A stretch of DNA of 64,000 bases from Streptomyces sp. SirexAA-E (GCF_000177195.2 NC_015953.1:4154001-4218000), one strand, 5' to 3'. Shown: positions 49,525 through 58,744, counted from the first letter of the stretch. Made by a program: numbers and translations. The notes: generated from the letters alone by a model not told the origin.

Positions 49525-50333
49525 AGGGCCTCTGCCATCTGCTTGATCAGTTTCGCGGATTCCTCCGGGCTGAGGGCTTGCGCCCGGAGAAGGCTGTACC
49601 GGGCGAACAGATTGCTCAGCTCGGGCTGTTCCGTGACGAAGATACCGCCACTCTGGCCTTCGATATAGGCGAGGTGATCGCGCGCGGGACTCTCCAGCAA
49701 GAACATCGGGCCGTTTAGCGCGGAGTGGCTGCGCAGGTCGGGCGGCATGACCTGGACCTCGACGTTGCGCAGTTGGGCAACCTCAAGTACGTGCAGCAGT
49801 TGCTCCTTCAGAGTCCTGTTTCCACCAAGTGGGCGCGTGAGGACGATCAGCTCCAGGACGAAGCTGACGATCGGGGCGGGGCGGCGTCGGAGGAGATCTT
49901 GCCGTGTCAGACGGGTCCGCACTCGCCCTTCGATCTCATCGTCGTCCAGCGGCGGACAGTGGCAGCCGAAGACGCTCCGGGCATACGCGTCAGTCTGGAG
50001 CAGGCCTGGCACTACATGGTTCTCGTAGTTGTGAAGCGCAACCGCCACAGCCTCGTGCTCTGTGTACTCCTCGGTCCACGCGGGCAAGTAGCTGAACCGC
50101 AGCTTCGTCCCCGCCGCCTCCAGTGCACCTTGTGCACCCAGAGCCTTGTCGGCTCCCGTGATGAAGCCGCCCTTCGGCGGTCTCGCTCCCCGTTCCACCA
50201 TCGCCACCTGCGACTTGGAGAAACCGATCTTCGCGCCCAGTGCCTCCTGGGACAGCCCGGCCCGTTCGCGGTAGAAACGGAGGAGCGTGCCGAACATCTC
50301 CGCGTTACTGCTTCCCTGTTCACCGGAGTGCAC
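49521..50333 (-). CDS. XRE/DUF5753 transcriptional regulator
   Basis: A 270-residue regulator. The XRE domain is at about 15-65 (FGTLLRFYRERAGLSQEALGAKIGFSKSQVAMVERGARPP), and DUF5753 covers 85-260 (HNYENHVVPGLLQTDAYARSVF, RQDLLRRRPAPIVSFVLEL, FLLESPARDHLAYIEGQSGG). I chose the GTG at 50333, because GGGAGGTGGAG lies just upstream. It forms an ATGA-coupled pair with the DUF397 gene. Such pairs are numerous in Streptomyces and affect development or antibiotic production. Confidence 0.88.
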   Translation of the reverse strand: MHSGEQGSSNAEMFGTLLRFYRERAGLSQEALGAKIGFSKSQVAMVERGARPPKGGFITGADKALGAQGALEAAGTKLRFSYLPAWTEEYTEHEAVAVALHNYENHVVPGLLQTDAYARSVFGCHCPPLDDDEIEGRVRTRLTRQDLLRRRPAPIVSFVLELIVLTRPLGGNRTLKEQLLHVLEVAQLRNVEVQVMPPDLRSHSALNGPMFLLESPARDHLAYIEGQSGGIFVTEQPELSNLFARYSLLRAQALSPEESAKLIKQMAEAL

Positions 50334-50415
50334 AGCTCCACCTCCCGAGTACACGACAGTGCACAGACGCTCTGTGACTCTGGTCACCGTATGTGTCGGC
50401 GTTCACGCTGTCCGT

Positions 50416-50832
50416 ATGGATCAGAAAAGTTCACCGGAGTCGGTGCCGTCCTGGATTCCCGCGAGCGGGCACGCCCTCCGGCACACGGGGGTGCACTTCG
50501 ACGCCGTGCGGATCGTCGGGGTGCTGGGCGAGCAAGTGGCCTACGAGATCATGCAGTTCACGGACTTCCGGGCCGGTCCGATCGTGCGTTCCTGGGTCGG
50601 GGAGCGGAGCATGTACTTCCTGCTGCCGCCCCGCTCCGCCGCCGCGTACCGGTGGCCGGCGGGTGCGCGGCTCATGGGGCGGGACGCGCGCTGCGACGCG
50701 TTCGTGGGCGTCCCGGCGCTCGACGGTCGTACGTGGCCGCTGGACTGGCGGTCGAAGCCCACGCGCGAGGCACCGTACGTCGACCCGGGGCTGCTGCACG
50801 AACTGACGCTCGGCGCTCTGGAGAGTGCCTGA
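50416..50832 (+). CDS. hypothetical Streptomyces protein (orphan of the XRE/DUF397 locus)
   Basis: A 138-residue protein: PSWIPASGHALRHTGVHFDAVRIVG, YEIMQFTDFRAGPIVRSWVGERSMYFLLPPRSAA, then VPALDGRTWPLDWRSKPT and a C-terminal helix. I recall such proteins beside XRE regulators in Streptomyces; the fold looks like a bifunctional primase-polymerase N-terminal region, but catalytic acids are not evident. It is divergent from the XRE gene. No ribosome binding site; a CACGCT ends six bases before the ATG. Confidence 0.65.
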   Translation: MDQKSSPESVPSWIPASGHALRHTGVHFDAVRIVGVLGEQVAYEIMQFTDFRAGPIVRSWVGERSMYFLLPPRSAAAYRWPAGARLMGRDARCDAFVGVPALDGRTWPLDWRSKPTREAPYVDPGLLHELTLGALESA

Positions 50833-50908
50833 TCGAAGGAGTGTGCCCCCCGTTGTTCGGGTGTCGGGGGTTCCTGCGGTGCGATAGCGTGATCGCCTCA
50901 TTACACTC

Positions 50909-50928
50909 TGTGTGCACGCGCGCGCGCA
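50909..50928. repeat. 20-base alternating pyrimidine-purine tract (Z-DNA-prone)
   Basis: TG/CA and CG dinucleotides alternate without interruption for 20 bases, ending in a run of CG repeats, in the spacer before the winged-helix gene. Such tracts can adopt Z-DNA under negative supercoiling. Confidence 0.7.
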
Positions 50929-51002
50929 GGGCGGCCCCCGGGGGTGCTACCAACACCGATCCGAGGGCCTTCACCCGCTAGTGGATACGGAGTCCACCAG
51001 GA

Positions 51003-52034
51003 ATGCTTCGGCATGCTATCGCGCCCTCCCGGCGCTACACGAAGGCTTCGCATGATGTCGTGCGCCATCCGCGTCTCACGAGTGACGCGAAGATTCTCCT
51101 GCTGTATGTGCAGGGTCTCCCCGACGAGTTGGCGGACATGCCGCTCGGCGAGCACGCGCGGAAGCTCGGCATCACCGGCAGGGCGTACCAGAAGGCCAAG
51201 GAGCTCCTCGTCGTGAACGGGTTCCTGCACGAGCGGCGGGAGCAGGGCGTGCGTGGGCTCTGGGCGACCGCGCAGTTGCTGTCGAACGTCTCCCTGACAC
51301 CCGCCGAGGCCGCCGCGGTCCGCCAGGGCGGCGCCTCAGAGGTCTCGGTGTGTCCGGGTGCGCGGGAACCGGCGGTCGGTCAACCGGATGTCGGCGAACC
51401 GGCGGTCGGTGGACCGGCGGGCCGGGTGGTCGGTGGTCAACTACCGGTAGACGAAGAACGGGAGAAGAACTCTCCCCACCCACCCTCCGAAGCGAAGCCC
51501 GGGGCGAAACGGGAGGGGACGAAGCAGGAGGGGGAGCCGGAGCCGGAGGCGCCGTTGCCGCCGCACGTCGCGGAGGGCGAGCGGGTGCTGCTCTCGCTGC
51601 GGCACGCGTGCCGGGAGCTGTACCTCGGCGTCAAGGAGGCCCGGGCCCTCGCCGCGCTGGCCGCCGAGTGGCTGCGGCGCGGCGTCACGGCGGCCCAGTT
51701 GCGGCGGGTGCTGACCAGTGAACTGCCGGACGGTGGCGTGCGGTCGGCGGTCGGGTTCCTGCGGTACCGGCTCGTGCACAAGCTGCCGGAGGAACCGCAG
51801 CCGGAGGCGTACGCGCCGAAGCCGACGGCGGCCGCGATGATCCCTTGCGCGGGGCCGGGCGACGAGCACCTCTTCCGGCCGTTGCGCGACGAGGAGTTGT
51901 GCGGGCCGTGCGGAAGGGCGGAGGCTCGCCGCTTCTGGCTCCGGCAGCGGGAGTTGGCCGAGGAACAGCCGGATCCGCTGCCGTGGCGGGAGCGGTTCGC
52001 GGTCGTCAACGGGCCGCGTACCGAGCCGTGCTGA
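51003..52034 (+). CDS. helix-turn-helix protein of the Streptomyces accessory type
   Basis: A 343-residue protein. An N-terminal winged helix (YTKASHDVVRHPRLTSDAKILLLYVQGLPDE ... GEHARKLGITGRAYQKAKELLVVNGFLHERR) is followed by a Pro/Gly/Glu-rich linker (about 110-185) with repeats of EPAVG. A helical domain (LSLRHACRELYLGVKEARALAALAAEWLRRG) and a Cys cluster near the end (PCAG ... CGPCGR) complete it. It resembles replication-initiator-like DNA-binding proteins spread over Streptomyces genomes, function unknown. AGGA lies two to five bases before the ATG. Confidence 0.75.
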   Translation: MLRHAIAPSRRYTKASHDVVRHPRLTSDAKILLLYVQGLPDELADMPLGEHARKLGITGRAYQKAKELLVVNGFLHERREQGVRGLWATAQLLSNVSLTPAEAAAVRQGGASEVSVCPGAREPAVGQPDVGEPAVGGPAGRVVGGQLPVDEEREKNSPHPPSEAKPGAKREGTKQEGEPEPEAPLPPHVAEGERVLLSLRHACRELYLGVKEARALAALAAEWLRRGVTAAQLRRVLTSELPDGGVRSAVGFLRYRLVHKLPEEPQPEAYAPKPTAAAMIPCAGPGDEHLFRPLRDEELCGPCGRAEARRFWLRQRELAEEQPDPLPWRERFAVVNGPRTEPC

Positions 52035-52203
52035 GACATGAGTTCGGGCCGGGTGTGGCGGCGCGGCGGATCCGGGGTTCGGACGCCGGGGCGAGGACAA
52101 TGGCGCAGGCGCCATGCAGAGGTGACGAATCCTCTCCCGCGCTCGCGACACCGCTCAGCCGCCGCGAACGGACGGAGATGTGGCAGACGAAGGAGGGACC
52201 GTC

Positions 52204-52845
52204 GTGGATGTCTCGGTGGATCAGGTGACCGGCACGATCGACCTGGCTCGTACCCGGGCCCGTGGGCAGCTTCTCGAAGCGGGGCTGGAGCTGTTCGGGG
52301 TCTACGGCTACGCGCAGACGTCGGAGCAGGCGCTGTGCGAGGTGGCCGGGGTGCCGGAGGAGGTGCTGTGGGAGGAGTTCGGCTCCCGCGAGGGGGTGCT
52401 GATGGCCATCCACAACCGGGTGACCACCAAGGGCTTGCGCGCCTCCGAACAGGCCCTGCTCTCGGAGGGCATGGACGACTGCCCGCTGGCGATGCGCTTC
52501 CGGCGTCTGTTCGACGCGTACGTGTACGCGGTGACCAGGGACCTCCGTGAGGCCCGGGTGACGTTCGTGGAGGTGCTGGGCGTCAGTCCGGCGGTGGACG
52601 AGCACTGCAAGCGGTGGAAGGACCTGTGGGCGGACTTCCTGACGGGCGAGGCCGAACGGGCCGCCGTCCGCGGGGAGGTGGAGGAGCGGGACCACCGCGT
52701 CGTGGTGATGGTGATGGTGGGGACCGTGCACGAACTGATGGCCCACCACAGCCGCCGCGCGCGGCGCGCCCGGCCCGAAGAGGTGTCGCAGGAACTCACC
52801 ACGCTCGGGCTGGAGATGATGGGCATCGCGCGGCCTGCGGAGTAG
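52204..52845 (+). CDS. TetR family transcriptional regulator
   Basis: A 213-residue TetR protein with HTH in RGQLLEAGLELFGVYGYAQTSEQALCEVAGVPEEVLWEEFGSREGVL. I chose the GTG at 52204 with AAGGAGG eight bases upstream; a GTG at 52180 would add eight residues. HTH recognition residues VPEEVLWEEF differ from the usual VSxGxLYxHF, so its operator may be unusual. No clear target flanks it; the next gene is an EEP-family hydrolase on the other strand. Confidence 0.82.
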   Translation: MDVSVDQVTGTIDLARTRARGQLLEAGLELFGVYGYAQTSEQALCEVAGVPEEVLWEEFGSREGVLMAIHNRVTTKGLRASEQALLSEGMDDCPLAMRFRRLFDAYVYAVTRDLREARVTFVEVLGVSPAVDEHCKRWKDLWADFLTGEAERAAVRGEVEERDHRVVVMVMVGTVHELMAHHSRRARRARPEEVSQELTTLGLEMMGIARPAE

Positions 52846-52925
52846 GCCCCGGGGCCGTGTCCAGGTGGAGGGGGGCGGGGCGCGGGCACGTGCGTAGGGG
52901 CACGCGCTCGCTCGGCGGCCCCGAC

Positions 52926-53867
52926 TCAGAGCTTGATGCGGGCCGCGACCGGCAGGTGGTCGCTGCCTGTCGCCGGGAGGGACCAGAGGTGGGTGACCTT
53001 CGCCGAGCGGGTCAGGATCTGGTCGATCCTGGCCAGTGGCAGTCCCGCCGGCCAGCTGAACGCGAGGTCCGTGTCGGGGCGGGTCAGGCGGGAGGTGACC
53101 GGGTCCAGGCCGCGGTCGTCCAGTGTGCTGTTCAGGTCGCCGAGCAGGACCACCCGGTCCAGCGGTTCGGCGGCGAGCGCCTCACCGAGGAGGACCGCGC
53201 TCTCGTTGCGCCACTGCGCGCGGAACCCGCCGAGGCCCAGCCGGACCGAGGGCAGGTGGGCGACGTACACCGCGACCTCGCCCTGAGGTGTCCGGGCGGT
53301 GGCCCGCATCCCGCGGTCCCAGCCGTAGCCGATCGCCTCGGGCTTGATGTCGACCTTCCGCACGTCGGACAGCGGGTACGTCGACCAGAGGCCGACCGTG
53401 CCCTGGGTCGCGCGGTACGGGTAGTCGGCCCCCAGGACCGCCTGGAAGGCAGGCAGCGCGGCGGGCATCAGCTCCTCCACGGCGACCAGCCCGGCACCCG
53501 TGTCCCGCAGGGCGCGGGCCGTGCCGGACGGGTCCGGGTTCACATCGCTGACGTTGTGCTGGACGGCCGTGAGGTCCCCGTCCCCCGGGGCGCCGCCCGG
53601 GAGCAGCAGCCCGCCGAAGAGCGCGGCCCACGCGACGGCCGGCAGCAGCGGCGCGGCCAGGGCCCCGTACGAGCGGCGTAGGAGCGCCAGGACGAGCAGC
53701 ACGGGGACGGCGAGACCCAGCCACGGCAGGAACGTCTCCAGCAGACTGCCGAGGTGGGCGGGGGTGTCGGGGACGACGGCGTGGAAGACCAGCAGGAGGG
53801 CCACCAGCACGGCCACCGACGCGAGGACGCGCCCCCGCGCCCAGCCCCACCGGGATGCCCCGTTCAC
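52926..53867 (-). CDS. endonuclease/exonuclease/phosphatase family protein, membrane-anchored
   Basis: A 313-residue protein with three N-terminal membrane helices (about 8-30, 41-60, 65-85) and an external EEP domain. VQHNVSDVNPD, AVEELMPA, YVAHLPSVRLG, LLGDLNSTLDDR and GSDHLPVAARI carry the metal and catalytic residues (the Asn, Glu, Asp-x-Asn and Asp-His of the fold). It may act on phosphodiesters, phospholipids or extracellular nucleic acid. The GTG at 53867 follows GGGGAA. It is the second of two reverse-strand hydrolase genes. Confidence 0.83.
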   Translation of the reverse strand: MNGASRWGWARGRVLASVAVLVALLLVFHAVVPDTPAHLGSLLETFLPWLGLAVPVLLVLALLRRSYGALAAPLLPAVAWAALFGGLLLPGGAPGDGDLTAVQHNVSDVNPDPSGTARALRDTGAGLVAVEELMPAALPAFQAVLGADYPYRATQGTVGLWSTYPLSDVRKVDIKPEAIGYGWDRGMRATARTPQGEVAVYVAHLPSVRLGLGGFRAQWRNESAVLLGEALAAEPLDRVVLLGDLNSTLDDRGLDPVTSRLTRPDTDLAFSWPAGLPLARIDQILTRSAKVTHLWSLPATGSDHLPVAARIKL

Positions 53868-54007
53868 ACCATTCCCCGTCCTCGTCAACGCCCCGCCCGC
53901 CCCCCTGCGTGACCGCCGGACCGCCCGGCGCCGTCCGCTACGACGACGCCCGTGATCACCGCTCCGGTTCCGGTGCGGTGGCCCGGCGGTGGCGCTCCTC
54001 GGCAGCC

Positions 54008-54706
54008 TCAGGCCGAGGCCAGGGCACCCGCGTACCGTCCGCCGATGCCCCACGCCTGGTGCAGGGCGTCGGCGAACGCGGCGGCCAGGCGGTGTTCGCC
54101 GGTGGGGCCGGGGTGGGTGCCGTCGTAGGTGTCCGTGTGGATGTCGTATCCCTGGGGACGGGGCGTGAGCAGCAGCGGGGAGGACGGGGTGTCCAGGTCG
54201 GCCACGGCCTGGGCGAGGAGTGTGTTGAAGCGGTCGCACTCGGCGGCGAAGGGGGCGTCCGACTCGGCCCGTATGTTCGGTATCACGGGGAGCAGGACCA
54301 TGCGGACGTGCGGGTTCGCCGTGCGTGCCGCCGCGATGAACCCCCGTGCGTTCAGGGCGGTCCGGTCGCTGTCCGTGTAGAAGCCGAGGTCGATCAGGCC
54401 GAGCGAGACGAGCAGGACGTCCGCGCGGGCGGCCCGTACCGCGTCGGCGACGACCGGGGCCATGTGCAGCCAGCCCTCGCCCCAGCCGGCCAGGTGCCGG
54501 CGGGCGGGGGCCGGGAAGGACGGGTCGCCGTACGCGTGGGAGACCGGGGCTCCCGCCTCGGTGTCGTACAGCTCGGTGCGCGGGCCGGTGATCGCGTAGC
54601 CGCCGTCGCCGAGCGTCGCTTCGAGGTGCTGCCACATGCGGTAGCGCCAGGTGAAGTCGCCGGAACGCCCGATGGTCATGGAGTCGCCGACGAAGAGAAA
54701 ACGCAT
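54008..54706 (-). CDS. SGNH/GDSL-type hydrolase
   Basis: A 232-residue esterase-like protein. Block I is GDSMTIG with Ser9, block III has SLGLIDLG (the usual GxND is changed to GLID), and block V is DGTHPG. The cytosolic-looking N-terminus has no signal peptide. The absence of Asn in block III means the oxyanion hole is different, so activity needs proof. It might deacylate a cell-wall or lipid substrate. ATG at 54706, weak ribosome binding site. The gene is divergent from the secreted propeller-like gene. Confidence 0.8.
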   Translation of the reverse strand: MRFLFVGDSMTIGRSGDFTWRYRMWQHLEATLGDGGYAITGPRTELYDTEAGAPVSHAYGDPSFPAPARRHLAGWGEGWLHMAPVVADAVRAARADVLLVSLGLIDLGFYTDSDRTALNARGFIAAARTANPHVRMVLLPVIPNIRAESDAPFAAECDRFNTLLAQAVADLDTPSSPLLLTPRPQGYDIHTDTYDGTHPGPTGEHRLAAAFADALHQAWGIGGRYAGALASA

Positions 54707-54764
54707 GGCCACATCATGTCCGATCACCTCTACGGCCCGGTACGTGACAGTGGACACTTGTGGC

Positions 54765-55781
54765 ATGAGACCGCCGCTGACCGCCTTCGCCACCGCCGCC
54801 GCTGCCGCCGTCCTGCTGGGTGCGGGGGCGGCACCCGCCACGGCGGACGACGGGAAGGCCGATCAGAGCTTCACGATCGAGGACCCCCGGATCACCGAGT
54901 CCAGCGGTCTCGCCGCCAGCCGTGTCCACCCCGGGATCTACTGGACGCACAACGACAGCGACGACGGCCCGTACGTCTTCGCCGTCGACTCCCGGACCGG
55001 GAAGACCGTCGCGACGGTCACCATGCGCGGGGTCGGTGAACCCCGGGACGTGGAGGCGATATCGCTCGGCCCGGACGGGAACCTGTACGTCGGTGACATC
55101 GGGGACAACCTCGACGGGACCTGGGACCACGTCTGGATCTACCGTTTCCCCGAACCGAAGCGGCTCGCGGACACCACCGTGCAGGCCACCCAGTTCGACG
55201 TGACGTACGCCGACGGGCCCCGCAACGCCGAGGCGCTGATGGTCCACCCGAAGACCGGCCGGGTCTACATCGCCTCGAAGAACGAGGACGGCGGCGGACT
55301 CTACGAAGGCCCCGAGAAGCTGGCCACCGGGCGGAACAACGTCTTCCGGCGGGTGGGCGAGGTGCCCTGGGTGACGGACGGGGCGTTCTCCCCCGACGGC
55401 GGACACCTGGTGCTGCGCTCCTACTTCAGCGCACGGGGCTACCTCTTCGAGAACGGCCGGCTCGGCGCGGACCACGCGGTGCGCGCACCGCTCCAGAGGC
55501 AGTCGGAGTCGGTGACGTACACGGCCGACGGCTCGGCGATGATGTTCGGCTCCGAGGGGGAGGGCAGCCGGGTGCAGCGGGTCGAGGCCACGGCCGAGGA
55601 CGGCTACGACGGCGGGAAGGGGGAGGACGGCGGTACGTCATCCTCCGGTGCGGCATCGGGCTCCGGGCGCGGGGGCGGCCAGGACGCGGACGGCACGGAG
55701 AAGGGCACGGTGACCGGGGGAGCCGTGCTGCTCGCCGTCATCGCCCTGGTCGTGTTCGGCTTCAGGAAGCGGCGCGGCTGA
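54765..55781 (+). CDS. secreted beta-propeller-like protein with C-terminal anchor
   Basis: A 338-residue exported protein. The signal peptide is about 1-27 (ATADD). Residues 35-275 have repeated DG-x-LYV / G-x-VY-x-AS units (GPDGNLYVGDIGDN, TGRVYIASKNEDG, SPDGGHLVLRSY, ADGSAMMFGSEG) as in NHL or six-bladed propellers. A Gly/Ser-rich stalk (about 280-315) and a final membrane helix followed by KRRG suggest anchoring in the membrane or a sortase-like exit. Function unknown. GACACT ends six bases before the ATG. Confidence 0.75.
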   Translation: MRPPLTAFATAAAAAVLLGAGAAPATADDGKADQSFTIEDPRITESSGLAASRVHPGIYWTHNDSDDGPYVFAVDSRTGKTVATVTMRGVGEPRDVEAISLGPDGNLYVGDIGDNLDGTWDHVWIYRFPEPKRLADTTVQATQFDVTYADGPRNAEALMVHPKTGRVYIASKNEDGGGLYEGPEKLATGRNNVFRRVGEVPWVTDGAFSPDGGHLVLRSYFSARGYLFENGRLGADHAVRAPLQRQSESVTYTADGSAMMFGSEGEGSRVQRVEATAEDGYDGGKGEDGGTSSSGAASGSGRGGGQDADGTEKGTVTGGAVLLAVIALVVFGFRKRRG

Positions 55782-55793
55782 GCACCCCGGAGC

Positions 55794-56711
55794 TCAGTCC
55801 GGCGCGCCTGCGGCCAGGTCCCCGGCCCCGGCCAGATAGGCACGGGACAGCGGGCGTGTGTCCTCACGGCGTACGGCGACGGCCAGCTCCGACGGGGTGA
55901 TCCCGCGCACCGGCAGGCAGACCACGGTGTCCCGGGCGACCAGCGGGGCGTTGCCCGCGGCGAGCAGGGCCACGCCCTCGCCGTTGGCGACCGCCTCGTG
56001 CGTCTCCTCGGCGCTGGCGACCACCCCACCAAGCTTCGGCTCCCGGCCGTTCCGGGAGTCCAGGGCCAGCCAGTAGTCCCGCAGCGGGCCCGCCGCGGAC
56101 GGCAGCGCGAGGAACGGCTCGTCCAGGAGGCCGGCGAAGTCGACCGCTCCCTCGGGGTCACCGGCGGCCCTCGCCACCAGCGGATGACCGTCCGGCAGGG
56201 CCACCATCCGGGGCTCCCGGGCCACCACCACCCACCGGTAGCGCCCGGCGTCCGGCAACGGCAGCCAGACGAAGGCCACATCGCTCGTCCCGTCCGCCAG
56301 CCCGGCGGTGGGGTCGGCCCAGTTGACCTGCCGCAGCACCGGCCGGGCCGCCGGGAAGCGTGCGGTGAGACGGGCCCGCAGCGCCGGCAGCAGGCCGCGT
56401 CCCGGACTGGTGGACATCCCGATCGTCAACGTCGCCCGCTCGGCGGCCTTCGCCTCTCCCACCGCGGCCTCGGCCGCCTCCCAGGCCGCCAGCACCACCT
56501 GGGCGTGCGGCAGCAGGGCCTGTCCGACGGCGGTCAGCCGGACCGTACGCCGGTCCCGCTCGAACAGCTCCGCGTCCAGCTGCTTCTCCAGCATCCGTAT
56601 CTGCTTGCTCAGCGCGGGCTGCGAGACGAAGAGGCGCCCGGCGGCTCGGGTGAAGCTCAACTCCCTTGCAACCGCGGCGAAGTAGCGGAGATCGCGCCCG
56701 TGGACGTCCAT
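55794..56711 (-). CDS. LysR family transcriptional regulator
   Basis: A 305-residue LysR-type regulator with the N-terminal HTH (LRYFAAVARELSFTRAAGRLFVSQPALSKQIRMLEKQLDAELFERDRRTVRLT) and a two-lobe effector domain from about 92. It is divergent from an SDR gene across 106 bases, the standard arrangement for LysR and its target. Effector unknown. Confidence 0.9.
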   Translation of the reverse strand: MDVHGRDLRYFAAVARELSFTRAAGRLFVSQPALSKQIRMLEKQLDAELFERDRRTVRLTAVGQALLPHAQVVLAAWEAAEAAVGEAKAAERATLTIGMSTSPGRGLLPALRARLTARFPAARPVLRQVNWADPTAGLADGTSDVAFVWLPLPDAGRYRWVVVAREPRMVALPDGHPLVARAAGDPEGAVDFAGLLDEPFLALPSAAGPLRDYWLALDSRNGREPKLGGVVASAEETHEAVANGEGVALLAAGNAPLVARDTVVCLPVRGITPSELAVAVRREDTRPLSRAYLAGAGDLAAGAPD

Positions 56712-56817
56712 GCCTCATGGCTATCACAGCGGGTCTTGGACGGGGGCGGGAGGCGTGGCGAAGGATGGGATTCACCGAACGGGGCCGCCCCGTACGGCAG
56801 ATGGCGAGGGAGGCACG

Positions 56818-57660
56818 ATGGTCGGGAACAACGGCAAGGTGTGGCTGGTGACCGGTGCGAACAGCGGCTTCGGCCGGGCGATCACTCAGGCCGCCGTCGC
56901 GGCCGGCGACACGGTGATCGGCGCGGTACGCAGGCCCCAGGCCCTGGACGATCTGGTGGCCGCCCACCCCGACCAGGTGGAGGCCGTCGCCCTGGACATC
57001 ACCGACGCCGAGCGGATCGACGCGGTCGCCGCCGACGTCCTGGCTCGCTACGGCCGGGTCGACGTCCTGGTCAACAACGCCGGGCGCACCCAGGTCGGGG
57101 CGTTCGAGGAGACCACCGAGCAGGAGCTGCGGGACCTGTTCGAGCTGCACGTGTTCGGACCGGCCCGGCTGACCCGGGCGCTGCTGCCGCACATGCGGGA
57201 GCGGCGGAGCGGTGCGGTCGTCATGATGAGCAGCATGGGCGGGCAGCTGTCCTTCGCCGGTTTCTCCGCGTACAGCGCCACCAAGGCCGCGCTGGAACAG
57301 CTCGCCGAGGGGCTGGCGGACGAGGTACGGCCGCACGGCGTCACGGTGCTGATCGCGGAACCGGGCGCCTTCCGGACCAACCTGTTCGGCCAGGGTGCCG
57401 CGTATTTCAGCGAGGAGAGCCCCGCGTACGCCGAGACCGCCGGGGCCACCCGGAAGGCCGTGCGGGACGGCGGAGGTGCCCAGCCGGGCGACCCGGCGAA
57501 GGCCGCGGCAGCGATCCGGCTGGCGCTGGAGGCCGAGCCGACGCCCCTGCGGCTGGTGCTCGGCGGGGACGCGGTGGACGCGATCACCGGCCACCTGGAC
57601 TCGGTGCGGGCGGAGCTGAGGGAGTGGGAGAAGGTCAGCCGGGGCACCGACCTGGACTGA
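56818..57660 (+). CDS. short-chain dehydrogenase/reductase (LysR-linked)
   Basis: A 280-residue SDR with TGANSGFG (12-19), NNAG (86-89), Ser139, Tyr152 and Lys156, and an extended C-terminus typical of the YbbO/RhlG-like group. GAGGGAGG lies four bases before the ATG. It is probably activated or repressed by the divergent LysR protein. Substrate unknown. Confidence 0.88.
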   Translation: MVGNNGKVWLVTGANSGFGRAITQAAVAAGDTVIGAVRRPQALDDLVAAHPDQVEAVALDITDAERIDAVAADVLARYGRVDVLVNNAGRTQVGAFEETTEQELRDLFELHVFGPARLTRALLPHMRERRSGAVVMMSSMGGQLSFAGFSAYSATKAALEQLAEGLADEVRPHGVTVLIAEPGAFRTNLFGQGAAYFSEESPAYAETAGATRKAVRDGGGAQPGDPAKAAAAIRLALEAEPTPLRLVLGGDAVDAITGHLDSVRAELREWEKVSRGTDLD

Positions 57661-57678
57661 CCGCCCGGCGCCCCCCGC

Positions 57679-58089
57679 TCACTGCTCGTCGGAGAAGGGC
57701 CGCAGCTCGTAGTGCAGGGTGCGGTCGCGCTTCAGCCGGTGGGTGAGGGGCACGGCCACGCCCTGGAGCGCCGGATACTTCCGGGACAGGGTCCGGGCGG
57801 CGTGCGTGTTCTCCTTCGACCCCTGCGGCAGGAGGCGCGCCCACGCCTTGACCGGCGGCCCGGTCGGCGCGCCCCGCACGGTGCAGGGAGCGATCTCCAC
57901 CACCGGGTGGTTGCGCATGCGGTCGACCTTCCAGGCCGAGGAGAACGTACGGATGTACGCGTGGTCGCCTTCCACGGCGATGCTGACGGGGGTACGGGCA
58001 GCGGTTCCGTCCGGCCGGCGGCTGCTGAGCAGGACGGTGTACTGCTTCACAAAAGGCTCTAGCTCACGGATCGTCTCCATATGTCCCAT
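57679..58089 (-). CDS. PPOX-class flavin/F420-dependent oxidoreductase
   Basis: A 136-residue split-barrel protein: EPFVKQYTVLLSSRRPDGTAARTPVSIAVEGDHAYIRTFSSAWKVDRMRNHPVVEIAPCTVRG is typical of the pyridoxamine-5'-phosphate-oxidase-like group that uses F420 or FMN. The ATG could be at 58089 or 58080; neither has a clear ribosome binding site. Its stop faces the SDR gene stop 19 bases away. Substrate unknown. Confidence 0.83.
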   Translation of the reverse strand: MGHMETIRELEPFVKQYTVLLSSRRPDGTAARTPVSIAVEGDHAYIRTFSSAWKVDRMRNHPVVEIAPCTVRGAPTGPPVKAWARLLPQGSKENTHAARTLSRKYPALQGVAVPLTHRLKRDRTLHYELRPFSDEQ

Positions 58090-58180
58090 GGTGCATGAAA
58101 TCGGGAGGGACCGGTCCGGTCGGGCCCGGCCCCCCGGTGCGCCGACGCGCGGGGCCCGTCCCGGCGTAGGGTCGCCGTCC

Positions 58181-58744
58181 ATGACGACGCCGCCCACGAC
58201 GCCTTCCGGCCCCGCGCCTTCCGGCCCCGCGCCCTTCGCCACCCGCCGCCTCGACGCCGTCCCGCTCCGCCCCGCGTACGCGGACGAGATGGCCGCCGTC
58301 CTCGCGGACCCGGCCCTCCACGCCTACACGGGTGGCGCCCCGGAGGACGCCGGCGCCCTGCGGGCCCGTTACGAGCGGCAGACCGCCGGCTCGCCCGATC
58401 CCGCCGAGCTCTGGTGGAACTGGGTGCTCCGGGTCCGCGCCGACGGGCGCCTGGCCGGATACGTGCAGGCCACCGTGCGCGGCACGCGGGCCGAGGTGGC
58501 CTGGGTGGTGGGGACGGGGTGGCAGGGCCGGGGATACGCGAAGGAGGCCGCGGTGGGCCTGGTCCGGCATCTGCTGGACCAGGGGGTGCCTGCCGTCGTC
58601 GCCCACATCCACCCGGAGCACGCCGCGTCCGCCGCCGTGGCCGCCGCCGCGGGGCTGGAACCCACGGAGGAACGGGAGGACGGGGAGGTGCGGTGGCGGC
58701 GTGAGGCCCCGCAGGACGTGCCCTTTGGCCATGACATGGCATGA
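58181..58744 (+). CDS. GNAT family N-acetyltransferase
   Basis: A 187-residue acetyltransferase with the RimJ/RimL-type order: RLDAVPLRPAYADEMAAVLADPALHAYTGG, LAGYVQATVRGTRAEVAWVVGTGWQGRGYAKEAA (acetyl-CoA loop Q/R-x-x-G-x-A near WQGRGYA), and HPEHAASAAVAAAAGLE. The N-terminus has a repeated PSGPAP. TAGGGT (58167-58172) ends eight bases before the ATG, without Shine-Dalgarno, suggesting leaderless expression. Confidence 0.85.
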   Translation: MTTPPTTPSGPAPSGPAPFATRRLDAVPLRPAYADEMAAVLADPALHAYTGGAPEDAGALRARYERQTAGSPDPAELWWNWVLRVRADGRLAGYVQATVRGTRAEVAWVVGTGWQGRGYAKEAAVGLVRHLLDQGVPAVVAHIHPEHAASAAVAAAAGLEPTEEREDGEVRWRREAPQDVPFGHDMA

